Shown: positions 1-5,029 of the stretch, piece after piece | Layout: the number at the start of each line of letters is the position of its first letter | Numbering within the stretch: position 1 is the first letter of the stretch | Assembly: GCA_964530225.1 (NCBI GenBank) | Contig: CAZHBA010000122.1 | Location: 1 to 5,029, forward strand | Length of the DNA: 5,029 nt | Source of the DNA: CAZHBA01 sp964530225 | GTDB taxonomy: Bacteria > Pseudomonadota > Alphaproteobacteria > UBA6615 | Direction of reading: 5' to 3' | Notes under the pieces: generated by a model | Databases searched by the model: none | Told to the model about the DNA's origin: nothing | Seen by the model: only the letters and a program-made list of their open reading frames with translations | Program-made: the position numbers and the translations under genes

Positions 1-91
1 GCGCGCCACCGGCTTCGTTTGTCAGTTCGCCCTCGCGTATGACCACGTTACCGCGAATGATGGTGCCCATTGGCCAGCCGGTGACGGTCAT
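1..91 (-). pseudogene. Displaced 3' fragment of the dihydroorotase-like gene
   Basis: This stretch matches 526-616, the 3' part of the amidohydrolase gene, at 87 of 91 positions without gaps and in the same orientation. In the gene's frame it encodes residues 405-434, starting exactly at the Met405 codon (89-91). The remaining eight codons and stop would lie beyond the left edge. The differences are at 8, 20, 26 and 38, all third codon positions. Three are silent (Gly432, Thr428, Glu426) and one changes Met422 to Ile through ATA, a codon usually rare in GC-rich genomes. Similarity stops sharply at 91. The frame stays open on the minus strand back to a TGA at 152-154, with an ATG at 113-115, so a short peptide ending in the copied C-terminus is possible, but I see no convincing ribosome-binding site. 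The copy lacks every catalytic residue and cannot be an active enzyme. The match is certain; calling it a displaced gene end is inference. Confidence 0.85.
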
Positions 92-144
92 TGCGAACAG
101 GAAACATTCGGACATGCTGCGCTCGTTAGGGGGAGCACGAATTG

Positions 145-177
145 AGCTAAATCAAAAAAACAGACCGGCATTTAGCT
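145..177. repeat. 8-bp perfect inverted repeat with 17-nt loop
   Basis: AGCTAAAT at 145-152 pairs perfectly with ATTTAGCT at 170-177. The 17-nt loop includes seven A residues at 154-160. Read on the minus strand, the T-run lies inside the loop rather than after the stem, so this is not a classical terminator. An 8-bp AT-rich pair can arise by chance; it matters mainly as one of a series. Confidence 0.4.
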
Positions 178-206
178 GTAGGAGAAACGAGCCGAGTTAA
201 AATCAC

Positions 207-240
207 CACCTCAAATGATCTTGACGAGGTGCCTGTTTTT
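207..240 (+). terminator. Terminator-like hairpin with a T-run
   Basis: CACCTC at 207-212 pairs with GAGGTG at 226-231 around a 13-nt loop. CCTG and then five T residues (236-240) follow. The arrangement resembles a weak rho-independent terminator for rightward transcription. The loop is long, the stem is only 6 bp and the T-run starts 4 nt after it. No + strand gene is visible to its left, so the transcript it might end is unknown. It could equally be one stem of a larger folded RNA. Confidence 0.3.
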
Positions 241-264
241 GGCTTCTTACTGTCGGCACTTTCT

Positions 265-281
265 GCAACACGGGGTGTTGC
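265..281. repeat. 7-bp perfect hairpin with GGG loop
   Basis: GCAACAC at 265-271 and GTGTTGC at 275-281 form a perfect 7-bp stem closed by a GGG loop. A T-G wobble (264/282) could extend it by one pair. No T-run follows on either strand, so it is not a recognisable terminator. Confidence 0.55.
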
Positions 282-298
282 GCAATCCTAGCGATAAC

Positions 299-361
299 GA
301 CGCGTTTCGACTTCGAGCTTTGAGGCCAAAGTGAAGTTTCGTCTAACTTTCGAGACGCGTC
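299..361. repeat. 63-nt nested inverted repeat with a 12-bp outer stem
   Basis: The outer arms GACGCGTTTCGA (299-310) and TCGAGACGCGTC (350-361) pair over 12 positions, with 11 Watson-Crick pairs and one T-G wobble (306/354). Inside is a second hairpin at 311-336: CTTC (311-314) with GAAG (333-336), then CTTTG (318-322) with CAAAG (327-331), around an AGGC loop and a small internal loop. A single-stranded 13-nt stretch (337-349) completes the fold. This is the strongest secondary structure in the window and is unlikely to be accidental. It could belong to a noncoding RNA, a processing site, or the palindromic end of a small mobile element. I do not recognise a named family. Confidence 0.65.
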
Positions 362-382
362 CTACCGGGCCTTCCAAACGTT

Positions 383-406
383 AGTCCCGAGTTTTAATCG
401 GAGACT
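383..406. repeat. 8-bp stem-loop with one bulged A
   Basis: AGTCCCGA at 383-390 pairs with 398-406 over eight pairs, leaving A402 bulged, around the 7-nt loop GTTTTAA (391-397). It lies 21 nt after the 299-361 structure. A pyrimidine-rich stretch (CTCTCTT) follows without a clean T-run. Confidence 0.45.
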
Positions 407-478
407 CTCTTACAGTGGCCGGTGTTGGTGTGGTGTCAAGGGGAAGCGACGCGCAAACAGCACTAAAAACGTTCGAAT

Positions 479-497
479 CCTCTTCCTCAGGGAGAGG
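479..497 (-). terminator. Hairpin just after the dihydroorotase-like stop codon
   Basis: CCTCTTCC (479-486) and GGGAGAGG (490-497) form an 8-bp stem with one T-G wobble and a 3-nt loop. On the minus strand it begins 2 nt after the TAA stop of the amidohydrolase gene, where a transcription terminator would be expected. The only T-run (TTTTT, complement of 465-469) starts 9 nt after the stem instead of directly after it. Intrinsic termination is therefore possible but not canonical. A transcript 3'-end-stabilising hairpin is an alternative. Confidence 0.4.
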
Positions 498-499
498 GT

Positions 500-1828
500 T
501 TACAGCGTCTCTTGAAACCGCACTGGCGCGCCCCCGGCTTCGTTGGTCAGCTCGCCCTCGCGCATGACCACGTTACCGCGAATGATGGTGCCCATTGGCC
601 AGCCGGTGACGGTCATCCCTTCGAACGGCGACCAGCCGCATTTCGAGGCCAGCCAATCGGCGGTAATCTCGCGTGTCGCCTTGAGATCGACCAAAGTGAA
701 ATCGGCGTCGAAGCCGCGGGTGATGCGGCCCTTGCCAGCGACGTTATAAATCCGCGCCGGGCCAGAACACACCAGATCAACCAGCCGCGCTAGGGTCAGC
801 CGGCCAGCGTTGACATGATCAAGCAACAGCGGCAGTTGTGTCTGCACGCCGGGCATACCTGACGGCGAGGCCGGATAGGCTGCCGCCTTTTCATCCGCGG
901 TATGGGGCGCGTGATCGGAACCAACCACATCGAAAACGCCGTCGCGCACACCCGCCCACAGACCGTCATTGTGCTGCTGGCCGCGGATCGGTGGGTTCAT
1001 CTGCGCGTTGGTTCCCAGTTGTTCGTAACAGTCGGGCGCGACCAGGGTGAGATGCTGCGGCGTCACCTCGCAGGTGGCGATGTCCTTGGCCGTAGCCAAC
1101 AACGCCACCTCGTCAGCAGTGGTGATGTGCAGAACATGGACGCGCCGACCGCTCTCCCGCGCCAGTTTCAACAGACGCTTGGTGCAGATAATCGCCGTTT
1201 CTTCGTCGCGCCACACCGGATGGGTGGCGGGGTCGCCCTCAACCCGTTCGCCTTGGCGCTCGATCAAGCGCGGCTCGTCTTCAGAATGGACGGCGACCCG
1301 GCGGCTGCCATTGGCGAGCACACGGCGCACCGTGTCGTCGTCGTCGACCAATAGATTGCCGGTCGAACTGCCCATGAACATTTTTACGCCACAGCAACCG
1401 GGTAGGGTTTCCAGCTCGCCCAGCTGTTCGGCGTTCTCCGGCGACGCACCGATGAAGAAGGCATGGTCGGTCCAGGCACGCCCGGCGGCACGGTCGAGCT
1501 TGTCCTGCAGGGCTTCGGACGTTGTTGTCGACGGATTGGTGTTAGGCATCTCGAATACCGCGGTCACGCCGCCGAGCGCGGCGGCGCGGGTACCGCTCTC
1601 GAGGTCCTCTTTATGCTCGTTGCCCGGCTCGCGGAAATGCACCTGGGTATCGACCACACCAGGCAGCACGGTGAGACCGGCGGCGTTGATGATCTGCCCG
1701 GCGTCACCGATGTCGAACGACCCGATCCCGGCGATGCGCCCGTCGCGCACGGCAACGTCCACATCGGCTGGCCCGCCCGTGGTCCACACATTACCGCCTT
1801 TCACGATCAGGTCGTAAGTCTTGCTCAT
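500..1828 (-). CDS. pyrC: Dihydroorotase-type amidohydrolase
   Basis: This 442-residue cytosolic metallohydrolase has the length and end-to-end pattern of class I dihydroorotases, which interconvert N-carbamoyl-aspartate and dihydroorotate in pyrimidine synthesis. After an N-terminal beta-sandwich segment comes DTQVHFREPG (60-69), with His64 as metal ligand and Arg66 for substrate; Gln62 replaces the usual first His. MPNTNP is at 94-99. Lys149 in GVKMFMGSS is the expected carboxylated lysine, His181 (VHSEDE) and His234 (HVLHIT) are further ligands, and Asp305 in GSDHAPH is the catalytic Asp. The C-terminus returns to the sandwich (GFDADFTLVDL, 372-382). The ATG at 1828 is the only plausible start; an AGGAAGG lies 13 nt upstream, rather far, with AGAAAG closer. 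It follows the alpha/beta-hydrolase by 55 bp on the same strand. No pyrB is adjacent. An allantoinase or another cyclic amidase is the main alternative. Part of its 3' end is duplicated at 1-91. Confidence 0.78.
   Translation of the reverse strand: MSKTYDLIVKGGNVWTTGGPADVDVAVRDGRIAGIGSFDIGDAGQIINAAGLTVLPGVVDTQVHFREPGNEHKEDLESGTRAAALGGVTAVFEMPNTNPSTTTSEALQDKLDRAAGRAWTDHAFFIGASPENAEQLGELETLPGCCGVKMFMGSSTGNLLVDDDDTVRRVLANGSRRVAVHSEDEPRLIERQGERVEGDPATHPVWRDEETAIICTKRLLKLARESGRRVHVLHITTADEVALLATAKDIATCEVTPQHLTLVAPDCYEQLGTNAQMNPPIRGQQHNDGLWAGVRDGVFDVVGSDHAPHTADEKAAAYPASPSGMPGVQTQLPLLLDHVNAGRLTLARLVDLVCSGPARIYNVAGKGRITRGFDADFTLVDLKATREITADWLASKCGWSPFEGMTVTGWPMGTIIRGNVVMREGELTNEAGGAPVRFQETL
526..616 (-). 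repeat. Gene-internal partner of the 91-bp direct repeat
   Basis: This is the 3' coding part of the dihydroorotase-like gene (codons 405-434) and the partner of the fragment at 1-91. The two copies lie in direct orientation at an offset of exactly 525 bp. At the interior end the identity stops at the Met405 codon (614-616). The other end of the repeat cannot be defined because the left copy runs off the window. Confidence 0.88.
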
Positions 1829-1883
1829 ACTTTCTGTACGCCCTTCCTATGAGCCCAATGTGTCAGTTTCGGGCCGCCAACAC

Positions 1884-2678
1884 CTAGAGATTTTTTATGA
1901 AGTGCGCGACAGCGTCCAACGTCTGGTCCGGCTGGTCGCGGTGGGGCGAATGCCCGCACGCTGCTAGCACTCGGGTTTTAACAAGGCCAGGCACCTGGCC
2001 GCGGATAGCCGCGACCTGAGCTAGGGTGCCGTATTCGTCGTCCTCGCCCTGGATCACCAGGACAGGACAGACAATAGCGCTTAGGTAGCTCTCGATATTC
2101 CACGACCGAAACGCCGGGTCGAGCCAGATATCGTTCCAGCCGAAGAAAGTCTTGTCGGCGTCGGTGTGATGGCACGCCAGTCTCTGCGACAGATCGGTGG
2201 TCCCATATGCTGTTTTGGCGGCCTCGATGCCGGCGACGCTGATATCCTCAACGAACACATGGGCAGCCGCCAACGCCAGTGCCCGCACCGGCCAGTCGCC
2301 GGCGCCGGTGTGGACCAGCGCGATCGACGCGCCGTCGCTATGGCCAACAAGAATGAGATTTTCAATTCCCAGTTCGGCGCGTAGCGCCGGCAGCACCTCC
2401 AGCGCCTCGTGGTGCATATAGTCGACGCCACGCTTCTCCCCCAGTACGTCCGAGCCGCCATAGCCGTAGCGCGAATAGACCAGCGCAGGGTGGCCGGTCG
2501 CCTTGGCAACGGCGGCAGGAAAGTCGCGCCATAACGTCGCCGAGCCGAGTCCTTCATGAAGAAACATCAGCACGGTCTCGCTAGCTGCCGGCGGCCGGGT
2601 CCAACAATATTCCAAACGGCGGCCGGCGATCGTGACATGCTCGAACGCGTCAGACCTTGGCATTTGTGGTGAGTCCAT
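1884..2678 (-). CDS. Alpha/beta-hydrolase, likely box-pathway accessory
   Basis: This 264-residue protein has a complete alpha/beta-hydrolase fold signature. LHEGLGS (40-46) provides the oxyanion-hole loop and VYSRYGYGGSD (67-77) the following strand-loop. Ser114 sits in the nucleophile elbow GHSDGA (112-117). The acid is Asp214 (or Asp213) in GEDDEYGT (211-218), and His243 lies in CGHSPH. No signal peptide or membrane segment is visible, so it should be cytosolic. I recall hydrolases of this HEGLGS type beside box genes in other bacteria, where a lactone- or ester-hydrolysing accessory role has been suggested; that is family knowledge held loosely. The substrate cannot be read from the sequence. 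It is divergent from boxC across 103 bp and 55 bp upstream of the dihydroorotase-like gene, with which it may be cotranscribed. The ATG at 2678 is chosen because AGGA lies 6 nt upstream; the ATG five codons later has no such site. Confidence 0.85.
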   Translation of the reverse strand: MDSPQMPRSDAFEHVTIAGRRLEYCWTRPPAASETVLMFLHEGLGSATLWRDFPAAVAKATGHPALVYSRYGYGGSDVLGEKRGVDYMHHEALEVLPALRAELGIENLILVGHSDGASIALVHTGAGDWPVRALALAAAHVFVEDISVAGIEAAKTAYGTTDLSQRLACHHTDADKTFFGWNDIWLDPAFRSWNIESYLSAIVCPVLVIQGEDDEYGTLAQVAAIRGQVPGLVKTRVLAACGHSPHRDQPDQTLDAVAHFIKNL

Positions 2679-2781
2679 CGAAAGTCCTAAAGCATTCGCC
2701 TATTTTGATTGCTATGGCGCTGTCATGATGGGGCGCTGGTGCACTACACTTCCATGCCGTTGGGACCAAATAAGAGCTGCA
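2679..2781. promoter_or_regulatory. Divergent control region between hydrolase and boxC
   Basis: These 103 bp separate two divergent start codons and must hold the promoter of the alpha/beta-hydrolase gene; they hold that of boxC as well if boxC heads its operon. A direct repeat GGCGCTG occurs at 2716-2722 and 2732-2738, 16 bp apart start to start, with the palindrome TCATGA (2723-2728) between. GTGCAC (2739-2744) is also palindromic. A weak AAGAG (2772-2776) lies 5 nt before the boxC ATG. I cannot identify convincing -35 and -10 boxes for either direction. The repeats could be an operator, for example for a benzoyl-CoA-responsive regulator, but that is inference. Confidence 0.45.
2685..2688 (-). 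promoter_or_regulatory. Ribosome-binding site of the alpha/beta-hydrolase
   Basis: TCCT on the + strand reads AGGA on the minus strand, 6 nt before the ATG at 2678. It selects this start over the in-frame ATG five codons downstream and places the site within the boxC upstream region. Confidence 0.6.
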
Positions 2782-4431
2782 ATGATAGAGTTTTCTACTC
2801 ACCCGGACCACTACAAGCACTGGCGACTGAGCGTCGACGGCCGAGTAGCAACGCTGGCGCTCGATGTAGCTGAAGATGGCGGCCTAGAGCCGGGCTACGA
2901 TTTGAAGCTCAATTCCTACGATCTCGGCGTCGATATCGAACTGTACGATGCGGTTCAGCGGCTGCGCTTCGAACACCCTGAGGTCAGTGCGATCATGCTC
3001 ACCTCAGCCAAAGAACGCGTTTTTTGCGCCGGTGCCAACATTGCCATGCTCGGCCAGTCGAGCCACGGCGCCAAGGTTAATTTTTGCAAATTCACCAACG
3101 AGACCCGCAATGGCATCGAGGACGCCAGCGCCCACTCCGGCCAGAGCTACCTCTGCGTCATCAATGGCACGGCTGCCGGCGGCGGCTACGAACTAGCGCT
3201 CGCTACCGACCACATCATCCTGGTCGACGACGGCGCTAGCGCCGTGTCGCTGCCGGAGGTGCCGCTGCTCGCCGTGCTGCCGGGTACCGGCGGCCTCACC
3301 CGGGTGGTCGATAAGCGCCGTGTGCGCCGCGACCGCGCCGACTTTTTTTGCACTACCGGCGAAGGCGTGCGCGGCAAGCGGGCTCTGGAGTGGAACCTAA
3401 TCGACGAACTGGCGCCGCGCTCGAAGCTCAACGAAGCCGCGGCGGACCGGGCGGCAGCTCTGGCCGAACAGAGCGACCGACCCACCGACGCGGTGGGCAT
3501 TACGCTAGCGCCGCTGGGTCGGGTCACCGACGATAATGAACTCATCTATAGCCACGTAACCGTGACATTCGACCGCGCCGGGCGGACGGCGACATTCCAG
3601 GTGCGCGGGCCCAACGCGCCGCCGCCGCAGGACGCCGCTGCAATCCACACGCAAGGCTGCGATTTCTGGCCACTGACATTGGCGCGTGAGCTCGACGACG
3701 CCATTTTGCATCTGCGCTTCAACGAACCAGAGCTCGGCACCTGGATCCTGACAACCTCGGGCGAAACTAAAAATGTGGCCGCCGCCGATATCGCGCTACT
3801 GGCCAACGCAGACGACTGGCTGGTGCGCGAGATCACGCTGTACCTTAAACGCACATTGAAGCGCCTCGACGTGTCGTCGCGCAGTCTCATCGCGCTGATC
3901 GAGCCGGGGTCGTGCTTCACCGGCAGCTTGTTCGAACTCGCGCTGGCCGCCGACCGCAGCTACATGCTCGACGGTACACTCGAAGGCTCGAACCTGGCCC
4001 CGGCGACGGTGCGCCCGACGGCGATGAATTTCGGCTCGTTGCCCATGTGTAACGGACTGAGCCGCCTGCAAAGCCGTTTTCTCGATAATGATGGTGAAGT
4101 GGCCAAAATAGAAGTCGAAACCGGCAACGATCTCGACGCTGAAGCTGCCGAAAAGTTGGGCCTCGTCACCTTCATTCCCGACGACATCGACTGGGAAGAC
4201 GAGGTGCGCATCGCCATCGAGGAGCGCGCCAGTTTCTCGCCCGACGCGTTAACGGCGATGGAGGCCAATTTGCGCTTCGGCGGGCCGGAGACCATCGAAA
4301 GTAAGATTTTCGCGCGGCTCACGGCGTGGCAGAATTGGGTGTTCCAGCGCCCCAACGCTGTCGGCGACGGCGGCGCGCTGGAACTGTATGGTACCGGCAA
4401 GCAGCCGGATTTCGACCGCAAGCGAGTCTGA
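2782..4431 (+). CDS. boxC: Benzoyl-CoA-dihydrodiol lyase BoxC
   Basis: This 549-residue protein matches BoxC, the crotonase-superfamily enzyme that hydrolytically opens the ring of epoxidised benzoyl-CoA, giving 3,4-dehydroadipyl-CoA semialdehyde and formate. Family stretches include LKLNSYDLGVDIEL (41-54), FCAGAN (81-86), KVNFCKFTNETRNG (98-111) and SLPEVPLLAVLPGTGGLTRV (156-175). The first crotonase domain carries Glu137 in GGGYE and Glu159 in LPE, at the positions of the two catalytic glutamates of enoyl-CoA hydratase. A second, degenerate crotonase-like half covers roughly 300-480 (WILTTSG 321-327; PGSCFTGSLFELALAADRSY 375-394). The length is normal. The ATG at 2782 begins the conserved N-terminus (HPDHYKHWRLS at 7-17). 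The frame stays open upstream to an ATG at 2632, but that stretch overlaps the divergent hydrolase and shows no family likeness. boxB follows after 4 nt, so the two are very likely cotranscribed. Confidence 0.96.
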   Translation: MIEFSTHPDHYKHWRLSVDGRVATLALDVAEDGGLEPGYDLKLNSYDLGVDIELYDAVQRLRFEHPEVSAIMLTSAKERVFCAGANIAMLGQSSHGAKVNFCKFTNETRNGIEDASAHSGQSYLCVINGTAAGGGYELALATDHIILVDDGASAVSLPEVPLLAVLPGTGGLTRVVDKRRVRRDRADFFCTTGEGVRGKRALEWNLIDELAPRSKLNEAAADRAAALAEQSDRPTDAVGITLAPLGRVTDDNELIYSHVTVTFDRAGRTATFQVRGPNAPPPQDAAAIHTQGCDFWPLTLARELDDAILHLRFNEPELGTWILTTSGETKNVAAADIALLANADDWLVREITLYLKRTLKRLDVSSRSLIALIEPGSCFTGSLFELALAADRSYMLDGTLEGSNLAPATVRPTAMNFGSLPMCNGLSRLQSRFLDNDGEVAKIEVETGNDLDAEAAEKLGLVTFIPDDIDWEDEVRIAIEERASFSPDALTAMEANLRFGGPETIESKIFARLTAWQNWVFQRPNAVGDGGALELYGTGKQPDFDRKRV

Positions 4432-4435
4432 GACC

Positions 4436-5029
<594 letters not shown>

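Larger units (their letters stand above)
92..499. other. Noncoding, hairpin-rich segment between the repeat copies
   Basis: No reading frame here resembles a protein I recognise, and none of useful length is open. Base composition is visibly less GC-rich than in the flanking genes, with A and T runs such as A7 at 154-160. Six inverted repeats lie in a row: 145-177, 207-231, 265-281, 299-361, 383-406 and 479-497. I see no integrase or transposase gene and no match to tRNA, 6S RNA, tmRNA, SRP RNA or RNase P RNA signatures. It could be a non-autonomous mobile element, the scar of a larger one, a structured RNA, or a degenerate spacer. With the flanking direct repeats, an inserted element is my preferred reading, held with moderate confidence. 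Confidence 0.5.

Noticed and set aside
468..497. tRNA-like T-loop motif GTTCGAATCC (471-480)
   Set aside because: The T-stem does not pair (AAACG against CCTCT), there is no CCA end, and no anticodon or D arm fits upstream. It may be chance, though a tRNA 3' end would have fitted an attachment-site story.
92..499. CRISPR array or insertion sequence in the gene-free segment
   Set aside because: No regularly spaced identical repeats are present, and no transposase frame or matching terminal inverted repeats were found. Only dispersed, unrelated hairpins are seen.
1047..1817. A 256-codon open frame on the + strand
   Set aside because: It lies wholly antisense to the dihydroorotase-like gene, is rich in Ser, Arg, Ala and Pro as expected for a GC-rich shadow frame, and resembles no known protein.
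2632..2781. A start for boxC at ATG 2632, giving a 599-residue product
   Set aside because: The added 50 residues overlap the divergent hydrolase start and its ribosome-binding site and do not resemble the BoxC N-terminus. The ATG at 2782 begins the recognised family sequence at normal length.
2740..2781. A BoxR/BzdR-type operator (TGCA-N6-TGCA) upstream of boxC
   Set aside because: TGCA occurs at 2740-2743 and 2778-2781, 34 nt apart. The 6-nt spacing I recall for these regulators is absent.
3343..3349. T7 homopolymer within boxC as a phase-variation or frameshift site
   Set aside because: The run encodes the Phe-Phe of the family-like DFFC stretch, and the frame is intact and recognisable on both sides.
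3960..4421. Minus-strand open frames inside boxC, and a similar one (4532-4978) inside boxB
   Set aside because: Both oppose strongly recognised genes and have the composition of shadow frames.

Overview
The window looks like part of the chromosome of a GC-rich proteobacterium. An alphaproteobacterium is most likely, because the amidohydrolase at 500-1828 resembles the dihydroorotase subfamily I associate with that class (Gln-x-His in place of the usual His-x-His, inside DTQVHFREPG). This assignment is inferred from remembered family sequences, not from a search. The window holds three complete genes, the first 198 codons of a fourth, and about 500 bp of unusual sequence with no intact gene at the left end.

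The right half (2679-5029) is the start of an aerobic benzoyl-CoA (box) pathway cluster on the + strand. boxC (2782-4431, benzoyl-CoA-dihydrodiol lyase) is followed after 4 nt by boxB (4436 onward, the oxygenase component of benzoyl-CoA 2,3-epoxidase), which runs off the window. BoxB, with its reductase BoxA, epoxidises benzoyl-CoA. BoxC then hydrolytically opens the ring to 3,4-dehydroadipyl-CoA semialdehyde and formate. boxA, the CoA ligase, the semialdehyde dehydrogenase and a regulator are not in the window.

Divergent from boxC across a 103-bp spacer are two minus-strand genes in tandem. The first is an alpha/beta-hydrolase (2678-1884) with a complete Ser-Asp-His triad, plausibly a box accessory hydrolase. 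After a 55-bp gap comes a dihydroorotase-type amidohydrolase (1828-500), whose link to the box pathway is unclear.

The left end (1-499) is the most unusual part. Positions 1-91 are a near-copy (87 of 91 bases) of the 3' part of the amidohydrolase gene, in the same orientation and exactly 525 bp from its partner at 526-616. All four differences fall on third codon positions and three are silent. Between the two copies lies noncoding sequence, visibly less GC-rich, with six inverted repeats, including a 12-bp stem at 299-361. This arrangement resembles a small element, or the remnant of one, that inserted at the 3' end of the gene, rebuilt the reading frame and displaced the old 3' end. That interpretation is inference, and other duplication routes or a misassembly remain possible.
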